From Rhodospirillaceae bacterium (GTDB lineage: Bacteria; Pseudomonadota; Alphaproteobacteria; UBA8366), in assembly GCA_002711555.1 (NCBI GenBank), contig PARQ01000005.1:48756-71239 (forward strand): a stretch of 22,484 nt of DNA, written 5' to 3'. Within the stretch, counting starts at the first letter, position 1. Each line of letters opens with the position of its first letter. The notes under the pieces were generated by a model that did no database searches, was not told the DNA's origin, and worked only from the letters and a program-made list of their open reading frames with translations. Of the stretch, positions 6,500 to 14,297 are shown piece by piece. A program made the translations under genes and the position numbers.

Positions 6500-8872
6500 T
6501 TACTCCGCCGCGGTTAAAGCTGTTGAATTTCGGCGGGAATAATTTGCGGCTGGCGCATTTATAACAGCCGTTAGCGGTTTGGCATATTTGGCTGCCGTAA
6601 CCCTTTTCGCGTCGGCTGTTTCATAAAGTGTTGTTCGTTGTCTAGCACTTCGCCCCAATCCTTTGATAATCTCTATCATTTGAGATATTGGCATTTCCTG
6701 TCCATGCTGTGCGCCAGCAGCTCGTGTGATAGTTTCGTTCATAAGTGTGCCGCCGGCATCGTTGGCGCCAGATTCTAAACAATCTTTCAATCCATCAATT
6801 CCCATCTTTACCCAAGAGGCCTGAATATTGGAAATGACCGGGTGCAAGACAATTCGTGACACGGCGTGCATTAAAATAGATTCACGATAGGTGGGACCGA
6901 ATCGGGCCCGGCCTTTTAAATAGATCGGCGCTTCCATGGGTACAAAAGGAAGAGGGACTAATTCCGTAAATCCGTTGGTTAATTCCTGAAGGTCACGGAT
7001 TTTTTTTAGGTGGCGCGCCCAATGAAGTGGCTGGTCAACATGCCCGAACATGATTGTGGCGGTGGTCTTTAACCCAAGCTCATGAGCCATTTTCATTACA
7101 TCAAGCCACTCGGAGGAGGATAGCTTATCTGGACAAATAACTGCACGCACCTCATCGTCGAGTATTTCTGCTGCGGTTCCAGGCAAGGTCCCAAGTCCCG
7201 CTGCCTGTAGTTTGATGAGAAAATTACGTATGGAAAGACCGAGTGTTCTGGCGCCCTGCCTTATCTCAAGCGGGGTGAAAGCATGAATGTGAAGGTCTGG
7301 CGCCGCTGTACGAACGGTTTTGACAAGCTCTACATATGTTTCGCCGGTATATTGTGGATGAATACCACCTTGCATACAAATCTCTGTCGCGCCTCTTTCC
7401 CACGCTTCGCTTGCCCTCCGAGCCACCTCGTCAAGATCAAGAACATACGGCCGACCGCGGAGATTCTCGCTGAGTTTACCTTTGGAGAACGCGCAGAATT
7501 GGCAACGATAGGAGCATACATTTGTATAGTTTATATTTCGATTAACCACATAGGTAATATCATTACCGACTGCCTCACGTCGAATTTCATCCGCAATCTC
7601 GCAAACTTTCTCAAAATTGCCGCCACGCGCCGAGAATAGATGCGCTATCTCTGGCTCGCAAAGTCGATGTCCAGCTTGAGCTTTATCTAAAATTTGAAGT
7701 AGTGTATGGTCGCAAGGCCCTGTTTCCTTGAAAATAGGCACAGGGATGTCCGAGCCAGGGGTCCAATCTTCACACCGTGCATACCCCTCACTATCACTTT
7801 GTTGTTTAACTGCAGACGCGATGGCAGGGGCCGCCCAAGCATCAATATTTTGTGCATACTTGGGATAGATAGCAAGTCGTTCAGTCAATTGCTTTCCGTC
7901 ACGAGCAGTTTCATTTGCTAATTTATCTAAGTGTGGCCAAGGGGCCTCTGGGTTAACGTGATCTGGCGTTACAGGTGAAACACCTCCCCAATCATTTATA
8001 CCAGCTGCGATCAGCTGAGGTAGTACTCCGTCATTCAAATTCGGTGGGACCTGTATGTTGATTGAGGAAGGTAAAATTAAGCGGGCAACTGCGATGGTCC
8101 AAAGTAACTCTTCTAGTTTAGGGTTTTGAACTTGCGCCATCTTGGTATTGGGCTTAGCGCGGAAGTTCTGAATAATTACTTCTTGAATATGACTGTGTTT
8201 TATGTGCGCGTCACGAAGTGCAACCAGTGTTTCTATACGCTCCGCTCTAGTTTCCCCTATCCCGATAAGAAGACCAGAGGTAAAAGGAACGGATAGTGCG
8301 CCGGCCACTTCAATCGTCATTAATCGAGCTAAAGGGTCTTTATCGGGTGAGCCATAGTGAGGCCCGCCCTTTTCGCAAAGGCGCTTAGATGTGCTCTCAA
8401 GCATAATACCTTGCGATACCGAAACATCTCGTAGTTCGGAAACCTCCTTTTGGGACATAACTCCCGGATTGAGGTGTGGGAGTAGGCCGGTTTTTTCGAA
8501 TACAAGTGCTGCCATTTCCGATAGATATGACAAGGTAGTCTCATGACCGAGTAGAGCTAGCTCTTCTCGTGCAATACGGTAGCGGGCCTCTGGCTTGTCA
8601 CCGAGAGTAAACAAGGCTTCTTTACAGCCAGAGTCTCTTCCAGCTTGGGCAATAGCCAAAACCTCGTCAGAATCTAGATAGGCTCGGCACCCTTTCTGAG
8701 GGGATTTTGCAAAAGTGCAGTAATGACAAACGTCACGGCAAAGGGTTGTGAGGGGAATGAAAACTTTGCGTGAAAAGCTTATTATATTTCCATACTGCTC
8801 ATCGCGTTTGGCGGTTGCGGACGCCATTAGTTCATCTAAATTTTTTGTTAAGAGATCTTGAAAATTCATCAT
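6500..8872 (-). CDS. fbiC: FbiC: fused CofG-CofH radical-SAM Fo synthase
   Basis: A 790-residue two-domain radical-SAM enzyme that makes the deazaflavin chromophore Fo from tyrosine and the flavin precursor 5-amino-6-ribitylaminouracil. The N-terminal CofG half has the cluster motif C-R-D-V-C-H-Y-C (C45, C49, C52) after F-I-P-L-T-T-L. The C-terminal CofH half has C-S-Y-R-C-Q-F-C (C453, C457, C460) preceded by N-I-N-Y-T-N. Both CX3CX2C sites are intact. Fused FbiC is known from actinobacteria and some proteobacteria; archaea and cyanobacteria use separate CofG and CofH. It is somewhat shorter than the mycobacterial enzyme (856 residues). The ATG overlaps the cofC stop by 4 bp (ATGA), giving translational coupling; a second ATG follows immediately. 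It is the last gene of the minus-strand run and convergent with the LLM array. An inverted repeat (CCGCCG/CGGCGG, 6505-6536) near its 3' end has no T-run and is not claimed as a terminator. Confidence 0.96.
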   Translation of the reverse strand: MMNFQDLLTKNLDELMASATAKRDEQYGNIISFSRKVFIPLTTLCRDVCHYCTFAKSPQKGCRAYLDSDEVLAIAQAGRDSGCKEALFTLGDKPEARYRIAREELALLGHETTLSYLSEMAALVFEKTGLLPHLNPGVMSQKEVSELRDVSVSQGIMLESTSKRLCEKGGPHYGSPDKDPLARLMTIEVAGALSVPFTSGLLIGIGETRAERIETLVALRDAHIKHSHIQEVIIQNFRAKPNTKMAQVQNPKLEELLWTIAVARLILPSSINIQVPPNLNDGVLPQLIAAGINDWGGVSPVTPDHVNPEAPWPHLDKLANETARDGKQLTERLAIYPKYAQNIDAWAAPAIASAVKQQSDSEGYARCEDWTPGSDIPVPIFKETGPCDHTLLQILDKAQAGHRLCEPEIAHLFSARGGNFEKVCEIADEIRREAVGNDITYVVNRNINYTNVCSYRCQFCAFSKGKLSENLRGRPYVLDLDEVARRASEAWERGATEICMQGGIHPQYTGETYVELVKTVRTAAPDLHIHAFTPLEIRQGARTLGLSIRNFLIKLQAAGLGTLPGTAAEILDDEVRAVICPDKLSSSEWLDVMKMAHELGLKTTATIMFGHVDQPLHWARHLKKIRDLQELTNGFTELVPLPFVPMEAPIYLKGRARFGPTYRESILMHAVSRIVLHPVISNIQASWVKMGIDGLKDCLESGANDAGGTLMNETITRAAGAQHGQEMPISQMIEIIKGLGRSARQRTTLYETADAKRVTAAKYAKPLTAVINAPAANYSRRNSTALTAAE

Positions 8873-9546
8873 GCAGTGCCTGGCATATTCTGTTTTGAGA
8901 GAAAATTTTTGGCAATTCCGCTTTCCCGAAGGTATTTGTGTGTCCGTGTTTCTCCGTCCTCTCTTAAAAACCGCACTAGATCCGCTGGTGTGTCTATGTC
9001 GAGCCCTATGCCCGGAAGATCGAGGTGGACTACTGGGTCGATATGACGTTTTGTTGCTTCATCGAGATGGGGCTGAAAGCTTTCATGCCCAAAATGAAAA
9101 GGTATTAGGTTCGGTGGAGTTAAGGCAATACAATTTGAACCAAGTTTATCATGGGATGGAACAATGCTCATAGCCGGGCCTGGTGGGTGCTTAGCGATTA
9201 TAGCCTCGATCTCGCTCGACCTTAGATTTGGGGTGTCACCGGGTAACGTAAGAATACCATTTCTTCTTGATTGATTCAATTGGTAAACAGCACGTGCTAC
9301 CGCTGCACTTTGACCGTCATTACTTGGTTCATTGTTAACTTCTACGTTATATTTGCGCGCAAGGCTTGCTGCTTGGGGGTCTCGAGTTACTACCATTACT
9401 CCGTCTAGGGAGGGTGCGTTGACAGCGGCTTCCAGAACATCCTCTAGCATGATGGCGAAAAGAGATTGACGTTCCTGCGGACTCAAAGCGGGGGACAATC
9501 TTTTTTTGGCATTGCGAAAGTCTTTCGCGGGCAGGACGGCCCACAT
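8869..9546 (-). CDS. cofC: CofC/FbiD: phospho-acid guanylyltransferase of F420 synthesis
   Basis: A 225-residue nucleotidyltransferase that activates a three-carbon phospho-acid (2-phospholactate in archaea, PEP in mycobacteria, 3-phosphoglycerate in Paraburkholderia) with GTP for transfer to Fo. Visible motifs are the N-terminal V-L-P-A-K-D-F-x-x-A-K-x-R-L, the metal-binding L-P-G-D-T-P (about 100), and the late I-D-T-P-A-D-L typical of CofC. The family's usual G-T-N-A-L segment reads G-S-N-C-I here, so substrate choice should not be transferred from a model enzyme. A GAGGAG ribosome site precedes the ATG. The gene sits between cofD (78-bp gap) and fbiC (4-bp overlap). The gap holds a possible promoter, so cofC-fbiC may be partly independent of the upstream genes. 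Confidence 0.9.
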   Translation of the reverse strand: MWAVLPAKDFRNAKKRLSPALSPQERQSLFAIMLEDVLEAAVNAPSLDGVMVVTRDPQAASLARKYNVEVNNEPSNDGQSAAVARAVYQLNQSRRNGILTLPGDTPNLRSSEIEAIIAKHPPGPAMSIVPSHDKLGSNCIALTPPNLIPFHFGHESFQPHLDEATKRHIDPVVHLDLPGIGLDIDTPADLVRFLREDGETRTHKYLRESGIAKNFLSKQNMPGTA

Positions 9547-9587
9547 TGAACTCTCCTCATTCAGCGGAAGGTTTAAATACTATAATA

Positions 9588-9615
9588 GTTATAGCAGAGC
9601 ATTTGACGTTGTCAC
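9588..9615 (-). promoter_or_regulatory. Possible promoter for cofC-fbiC
   Basis: On the minus strand, GTGACA (9610-9615) and TATAAC (9588-9593) are separated by 16 bp, each one mismatch from the sigma-70 consensus, about 42 bp upstream of the cofC ATG. The site is in the only sizeable gap among the F420 genes. The hexamer match is the sole evidence, in an AT-rich stretch. Confidence 0.3.
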
Positions 9616-9624
9616 AGTCACCGT

Positions 9625-10572
9625 TCACAAAGAAATCTCTGCTGCGAAATCCAAAATATCATTAGCCAAACTAACTTTATCATCAAGCGATTTCATGATG
9701 GTTTGCGTAACTAAAACCTTGTGTCCTTTTCCTCTTATTTGGTTCTCTAATCTTTGATCTTTCGTATCAATCACAAAGCCATCAAGCATTTCACCGTAAT
9801 GTTGTGCTATCGAAGATGCATTTGGTTTGAGGCAAAGCTCTTTTAACATTTTGGCTGTAGGCCCCTTTAGCGCTTTGCCTCCTACGATAGGGGACACTGC
9901 TATGACGGGGGTTCGAGAGCTCTCTATTGCTTTTTTTAGGCCGGGTAATTTAAGGATTGGGTCAATACTTATGAATGGGTTTGACGGACAAATAATTAGC
10001 AATTCTAACGCAGGATCCTCAAATGCTCTTAGAAGTTTTGATGAAGGGATTGCGCTTTCAATTCCAGCAAATTGAAAACCACTTATAGCAGGTAAGCAAC
10101 GATTCTTCACAAAATATTCTTGGAAGGGCATCTCACCTTCATCTGTTAAAACCATTGTGCGCACCGGGTGGTCACTCATCGGAACTATCGGATGACGAAC
10201 GTTAAGCTTGTTAGCTAGATTAGCTGTGATTTCAGTAAGAGTGGCACCAAGTGTCATTTGATGTCTTCGGGCTAGATGAAGTGCTAGATCTTGATCTCCA
10301 AGTTGAAACCAGGTCTCGCCGCCCAAGCTTTCGAGAGTTTTCATTGTTGTCCAGCTCTCTTGCGTGCGTCCCCAACCCGTATCCGGATTAGCAATGCCCG
10401 CTAGAGTATACAGTACCGTATCTATATCGGGGCATATAGTTAAACCGAGGTGTTCAAAATCATCACCTGTATTAACTGCAATTAAAAGTTCTTCTGGAGG
10501 AAGGATTTGGGTGAGGCCTTGCACTAGTTTTGCGCCCCCAACCCCCCCGGTCAAGGCGATGAATCGGGTCAT
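9625..10572 (-). CDS. cofD: CofD/FbiA: phospho-acid transferase forming F420-0
   Basis: A 315-residue enzyme that transfers the activated phospho-acid from the CofC product to Fo, giving F420-0 or dehydro-F420-0 depending on the donor. The hallmark N-terminus L-T-G-G-V-G-G-A-K-L (7-16), V-N-T-G-D-D-F-x-H-L-G-L, D-x-D-T-V-L-Y-T-L, W-F-x-L-G-D-x-D, and the C-terminal I-C-P-S-N-P and V-S-P-I-V-G-G-K-A-L-K-G-P are all present, so the enzyme looks intact. Its ATG overlaps the cofE stop by 4 bp (ATGA). The G-G-V-G-G coding stretch contains a C7 tract on the plus strand (10541-10547). It is cytoplasmic and works between CofC and CofE. Confidence 0.95.
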   Translation of the reverse strand: MTRFIALTGGVGGAKLVQGLTQILPPEELLIAVNTGDDFEHLGLTICPDIDTVLYTLAGIANPDTGWGRTQESWTTMKTLESLGGETWFQLGDQDLALHLARRHQMTLGATLTEITANLANKLNVRHPIVPMSDHPVRTMVLTDEGEMPFQEYFVKNRCLPAISGFQFAGIESAIPSSKLLRAFEDPALELLIICPSNPFISIDPILKLPGLKKAIESSRTPVIAVSPIVGGKALKGPTAKMLKELCLKPNASSIAQHYGEMLDGFVIDTKDQRLENQIRGKGHKVLVTQTIMKSLDDKVSLANDILDFAAEISL

Positions 10573-11327
10573 CTGAATAAATCCTCATTTTCAGGCCTGG
10601 TTAATTCTGTTTCGGGCACCTCAAAATTAAATGGATCATAACCTTTTATAATAACAACTGGTCTACCTTCATTGCCTTGTCCTTGAACTAATGAGGCGGC
10701 AGACGCCAATTCATCTGCGAGACCCACCATACTTACTTTTAGAGGTCTCCGATCAAGATCCGGGTCTTCTCGAAGGTCAAGTAATGCAGGAAACCCAGCT
10801 GAGCCAAGTGCAATCGAGGTGGTTCCTCGTCTCCAGGCGCGTCCAACGCTATCGTTAATTATTATCCCCAAACTGGCGCCGCAAGCATTAGAAAATGCTT
10901 GAAGTAATTCTCGGCAAGTTTTGTTAGGGTCCTCCGGTAATAGGAGGACATGTTCTCTCGTGCGACCAACATTCGAGGCATCGATTCCTGCATTTGCGAG
11001 CACATAGCCTAATCGGTGTCTCGCAATTATGAGACCCGGGCGGTGGCGGACAATTTCCGCAGACTCCTGCAAAATCAATTCGACCAACGACGGACTCTTT
11101 TCGGTCTTAGCGGCAAGCTTAATTGCCTCTGTTGAAGGATTGATTTCGCTTAGGTTTCTATAACGGTTCTCAGCTTTGGAAATAATTTTTTGAGCAATAA
11201 CGAGAATATCGCCATCGTGAAGTCCGGCTGCATGTGATCTCTCCAATATAATACTGGCAAGGTCGTCACCTGGGGAAATAAAGGGGAAGTCATCAAGAGC
11301 AATAACCTCGATCTTTCTTGGTGTCAC
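10569..11327 (-). CDS. cofE: CofE: F420-0:gamma-glutamyl ligase (stand-alone)
   Basis: A 252-residue ligase adding gamma-linked glutamates to F420-0 with GTP. Motifs seen are S-K-A-E-N-R (51-56), G-Y-V-L-A-N-A-G-I-D-A-S-N-V, I-I-N-D-S-V-G-R-A-W-R-R-G-T, and A-D-E-L-A-S-A-A-x-L-V-x-G-Q. The Asp and Arg residues of the D-x-x-G-R-x-W-R core are kept; the preceding residue is Asn where Ser/Thr is usual. The length matches archaeal CofE. It lacks the roughly 200-residue nitroreductase-like domain that mycobacterial FbiB carries C-terminally for dehydro-F420 reduction, and no such domain is encoded elsewhere in the window. The start is GTG, overlapping the npdG stop (GTGA). With cofD it forms a translationally coupled string. 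Confidence 0.95.
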   Translation of the reverse strand: MTPRKIEVIALDDFPFISPGDDLASIILERSHAAGLHDGDILVIAQKIISKAENRYRNLSEINPSTEAIKLAAKTEKSPSLVELILQESAEIVRHRPGLIIARHRLGYVLANAGIDASNVGRTREHVLLLPEDPNKTCRELLQAFSNACGASLGIIINDSVGRAWRRGTTSIALGSAGFPALLDLREDPDLDRRPLKVSMVGLADELASAASLVQGQGNEGRPVVIIKGYDPFNFEVPETELTRPENEDLFR

Positions 11328-11992
11328 GACTTCGGGTCACCAGTCACACGTATGCCTGCGTGAGTGACGGGTCCATTCTTATTGATGAAAATTAATAGGG
11401 ACGTCAAAGCCTCTGCAGCGGCTGAATTGTCAATAGGCCCGGCGTGCCATGCGGTCATTCCAGCAGATTTGGCAAGCTCAATAACTTCAGCACGTGCATC
11501 TTTATTATTTCCACAAACGAGCACTTCGCATTCGATAGTCGCTGTTAAATCGTGCAATAAATCTGCAGCGATATTCTGAAAGGCAGAAACAACGCGAACG
11601 TCATCACCTAAAAAATCTTGTGTTTCTTTCGCGGCCGATCCGCCGACGGGTAATTTCACCCTCATGACCTTAGGCGGCGCTAGGGGCACAGTTACGTCGA
11701 TCAATATTTTTCCCTGCACTCCGTCTTTTATAACGTTCAGTATAGGCTCATGGTTTGAAAATGGAACGGTGAGTACAACCAAGTCAGCGGATGCGGCAGC
11801 CAAGCTATTTTCGTCTCCGGTAACTTGCCCTCCAGATATTTCGGCAAGTGTTTTTGCAGCGTTCTCGGCTGCTGTTTTGGATCGTGATCCAATTATAATA
11901 GGATAACCCGCTTTGGCCCACCTGAGTGCGAGACCTGAGCCGAGATCACCAGTACCACCTATAATGGCTATGGACAGTTTTTTACAAGTCAC
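11324..11992 (-). CDS. npdG: F420:NADP oxidoreductase, NpdG/Fno family
   Basis: A 222-residue Rossmann protein that moves hydride between NADPH and F420. It has the NADP-binding G-G-T-G-D-L-G-S-G-L-A-L-R-W-A-K-A-G (12-29), followed by I-I-I-G-S-R-S-K, where the S-R pair reads the 2'-phosphate of NADP as in archaeal Fno. It also has V-L-T-V-P-F, V-S-A-F-Q-N-I-A-A and a C-terminal A-L-T-S-L-L-I-F-I-N. In a heterotroph the likely direction is NADPH to F420H2, supplying the LLM enzymes; direction is inference. The start is GTG with GGAG about 9 bp upstream, 17 bp after the hydrolase gene. It is coupled to cofE by a 4-bp overlap, which ties cofactor reduction to cofactor synthesis. Confidence 0.9.
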   Translation of the reverse strand: MTCKKLSIAIIGGTGDLGSGLALRWAKAGYPIIIGSRSKTAAENAAKTLAEISGGQVTGDENSLAAASADLVVLTVPFSNHEPILNVIKDGVQGKILIDVTVPLAPPKVMRVKLPVGGSAAKETQDFLGDDVRVVSAFQNIAADLLHDLTATIECEVLVCGNNKDARAEVIELAKSAGMTAWHAGPIDNSAAAEALTSLLIFINKNGPVTHAGIRVTGDPKS

Positions 11993-12009
11993 TTTTTACT
12001 CCCGCAATG

Positions 12010-12801
12010 CTAGTTTATTTTTTCAATATGTGTACCAAGCGCAACATTAAATGCCTCGTGTTGCTCTATATTTGCCAAATGGGCCGCCGACTTAATCACA
12101 ACAAGCTCCGAGCCTTGAATATTTTCTTTGAGGAATTGTGCGGCTGCCAATGGGGTGCTTTGGTCATCTTCTCCCACAATTATTAGTGTTGGGGATTGAA
12201 TTTTTTTCAAAATATCTTCCTGGTTCATCTCTTTGATAGCTTCACAGCAGCCGAGAAATCCGACTAATGGGGTCGCTTCGATCATCTCCTGGATCTCCTT
12301 AATTACGCCCCCCCCGGCGGACAAAAAATTTTCGGTGAACCAACGGGTCATGGTTGCTGATTGAATGCCAGCCATGCCACGCTCTTTTGCCATTTTCATA
12401 CGTTCGTCCCAAATTGAAGGATCGCGCATCTGTGAGGTAGTATCGCAGAGTGTTAAACTATGTAATCTATCTCCATGAAACGCTCCAAATTGTTGTCCAA
12501 TCATTCCACCGAGCGAGAGCCCACAAAAATGAACCTTTTCGATTTGGAGTGCGTCTAGTAATGCGATGGCGTCATCAAGCAGCAACTGAATCGAGTAGGG
12601 AGGGCTAGTGACTTCTGTCTTGCCATGGCCGCGAGTATCAGCACGCAATATTCTGAATTTGGAGGCAAGAGCTTCAACTTGGGCGTCCCACATATGAAGA
12701 TTTGAGGCGAGTGAGTTACTGAGCATCAAAACAGGTGCATTTTGAGGGCCGTCGAATACATAATTTACGTCGATGCCATTGGCGTGAATTTTATTACTCA
12801 T
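12010..12801 (-). CDS. Alpha/beta hydrolase, PcaD (3-oxoadipate enol-lactonase)-like
   Basis: A 263-residue alpha/beta hydrolase with an apparent full triad: nucleophile S96 in G-L-S-L-G-G, acid D213 in G-E-D-D-Q-S-T-P, and H241 in S-A-A-H-L-A-N. The oxyanion-side stretch is L-S-N-S-L-A-S-N-L-H-M-W, and R-A-D-T-R-G-H-G-K-T (53-62) is typical of the 3-oxoadipate enol-lactonase group. That group hydrolyses small lactones or enol-lactones. No other beta-ketoadipate genes are present, so the true substrate is probably a lactone or ester made elsewhere in this pathway (inference). An AAAGAGG ribosome site lies upstream. The coding strand holds a G8 tract (plus-strand C8 at 12308-12315). Confidence 0.85.
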   Translation of the reverse strand: MSNKIHANGIDVNYVFDGPQNAPVLMLSNSLASNLHMWDAQVEALASKFRILRADTRGHGKTEVTSPPYSIQLLLDDAIALLDALQIEKVHFCGLSLGGMIGQQFGAFHGDRLHSLTLCDTTSQMRDPSIWDERMKMAKERGMAGIQSATMTRWFTENFLSAGGGVIKEIQEMIEATPLVGFLGCCEAIKEMNQEDILKKIQSPTLIIVGEDDQSTPLAAAQFLKENIQGSELVVIKSAAHLANIEQHEAFNVALGTHIEKIN

Positions 12802-12866
12802 TAGAACCTCTTTCGTTGATACAGTGGGTCAGATGTTAGTTTAATATCTGCTTCTAATTCGGGCAT

Positions 12867-13955
12867 TTAAACCTTTGTACTTACTCCAGAAAACTCAGAA
12901 GAATTACTTTCTTCAAGCCAGCGATTTTTTTGCCATTCTAAATACTGTTTGATATCATCCACCGTAAATGTCAGAAGGTCGGTCGTAGTTTGTAGTCTCA
13001 GTGTCATGCGCGCAAACCCATTCAGTAAAGCCTCAGTCTGCGGAGTCAGTTCTGAAGCAACAACGACGCCTACATTGGGAATAATAATATAACCCGGTCT
13101 CTCATGAAATTCTTTTTCATGGCGCAATGCGGTCTGCCAAAGAGGCTCTCTGGGCTTTGCTACAGGTAGACCTAATCCTAGTGTCATGGCTTGGCCAAGC
13201 GTTAAGAGCCCTGTCATGCATGCCTCAAGTGAGAGTGAATCACAGCCTAATGCATGTATTTCTTTATATTCGGGTAATCTCCATGATTGGTCGTTGGCGG
13301 TCAGTGCTTTTAGGTCATAAAGCGCGGGCTCGGGTATAGGCCTTGAAGGTCTGACTAACCTTTGGGTAAGTTCACTCAGATGTGCTGAGACATTAGTTGG
13401 ATCCGTTCCACTCACAACGGCGCCCCAATGTGAAATTACAAGAATATCTATTGGGCCCGACTTTTGCCCTAGAGCGGTAGCGACGGAACGATTAAGGCTT
13501 GCGCCCGGCGCCGCCATGGAGGCAAAGGCCCAACGTAATCCTTCGAGGCGTTCAGAAAGGATTTCTTGGGCGTTTGCTTCGGAGGTTATTGCCAATAGAT
13601 CGGGGGGGGTTACATGCGAGACTAAAGGATGCTCAATTAGGGCATCTAAAGCGGCGAAAGGTAGTGGGCGTACAATTTTATCTGGTTGTTGATTTAACTC
13701 TGCCTCTAGTGTTGCCCGTTCATTTGGGTCATCGAGGCCAGCAGCAATACCACTCAACACTTTGTCGATGCGTAATGGTATGAATATTTCGGATTGTTCA
13801 GCAATGGCGAGACTGGCCAACTCGGCTCGTACCCACATTAAACCACTATGTTTTACTGAAATAGTGCCACTACGGCCTTGCACTAGATTTAAATCAGCGC
13901 CTAGGCGCGCTGCGAACCGTTTAACGTCTTCAAAAGGCAGGACTTGGGTTGCCAT
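12867..13955 (-). CDS. Class II aldolase/adducin-like protein with altered catalytic site
   Basis: A 362-residue protein. The N-terminal two thirds resemble the class II aldolase/adducin domain of RhaD-type proteins: L-N-L-V-Q-G-R-S-G-T-I-S-V-K (22-35), L-M-W-V-R-A-E-L, I-F-I-P-L, L-D-A-L-I-E-H-P-L-V-S-H (103-114), and I-S-H-W-G-A-V-V-S-G (174-183). Compared from memory with family sequences, the usual G-G-N is S-G-T, the second His of the zinc H-x-H is Thr (H114-V-T116), and the catalytic Glu position appears to be F100. H114 and H176 remain. It may be inactive as an aldolase or have a changed reaction. The C-terminal 100 residues have no recognised domain. No strong ribosome site is visible before the ATG. 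It lies 25 bp after the DUF4387 gene and 65 bp before the hydrolase gene. A G8 run (13602-13609) falls in the codons just after T116. Confidence 0.7.
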   Translation of the reverse strand: MATQVLPFEDVKRFAARLGADLNLVQGRSGTISVKHSGLMWVRAELASLAIAEQSEIFIPLRIDKVLSGIAAGLDDPNERATLEAELNQQPDKIVRPLPFAALDALIEHPLVSHVTPPDLLAITSEANAQEILSERLEGLRWAFASMAAPGASLNRSVATALGQKSGPIDILVISHWGAVVSGTDPTNVSAHLSELTQRLVRPSRPIPEPALYDLKALTANDQSWRLPEYKEIHALGCDSLSLEACMTGLLTLGQAMTLGLGLPVAKPREPLWQTALRHEKEFHERPGYIIIPNVGVVVASELTPQTEALLNGFARMTLRLQTTTDLLTFTVDDIKQYLEWQKNRWLEESNSSEFSGVSTKV

Positions 13956-13980
13956 AACTTTTTTGCTGTATGTGTCTCAG

Positions 13981-14292
13981 TTAGACAGGGATATCAATAT
14001 CGAGTAAGGGAGCATGTTGCTGCGCACCATAGATATCAGAATCATCAGGATCGCCAGACTTGTGGAGCCTGGGTATGGTGATCTTGATTGCATAGGCAAC
14101 GTCGTAAGGAATAATTGATACTTCGTTATCTGATAATCCATAAAGGTCGGCGATCAAGCTGGGTGTCAGGACGCCACTGTCGCGTACTTTCTCATAAGTA
14201 CTTTGATCTTCAAACATAAGATCGAGCGTGCAGAGCAATGCCCCGGCATTTTTCGATCGCAAGACAGATGTCAATTCCGAAAGAGTTGTCAT
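13981..14292 (-). CDS. DUF4387 family protein
   Basis: A 103-residue protein. The frame is open upstream to 14361, but the ATG at 14292 is chosen because it follows the AtuA-like stop by 5 bp, has AGAGGTG upstream, and gives the family's usual start. Family features are L-R-S-K-N-A-G (about 11-17), S-G-V-L-T, L-Y-G-L, A-I-K-I-T-I-P-R, and the C-terminal I-Y-G-A-Q-Q-H-A-P-L-L-D-I. DUF4387 is nearly always encoded beside or fused to DUF1446/AtuA-like proteins, and the pair is thought to form one complex. No biochemical activity is established to my knowledge. Confidence 0.88.
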   Translation of the reverse strand: MTTLSELTSVLRSKNAGALLCTLDLMFEDQSTYEKVRDSGVLTPSLIADLYGLSDNEVSIIPYDVAYAIKITIPRLHKSGDPDDSDIYGAQQHAPLLDIDIPV

Positions 14293-14297
14293 ATTAT

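Noticed and set aside
7283..7639. 118-codon open frame on the plus strand
   Set aside because: It lies antisense within fbiC across the CofH cluster motif; the sequence is a shadow of a strongly conserved enzyme.
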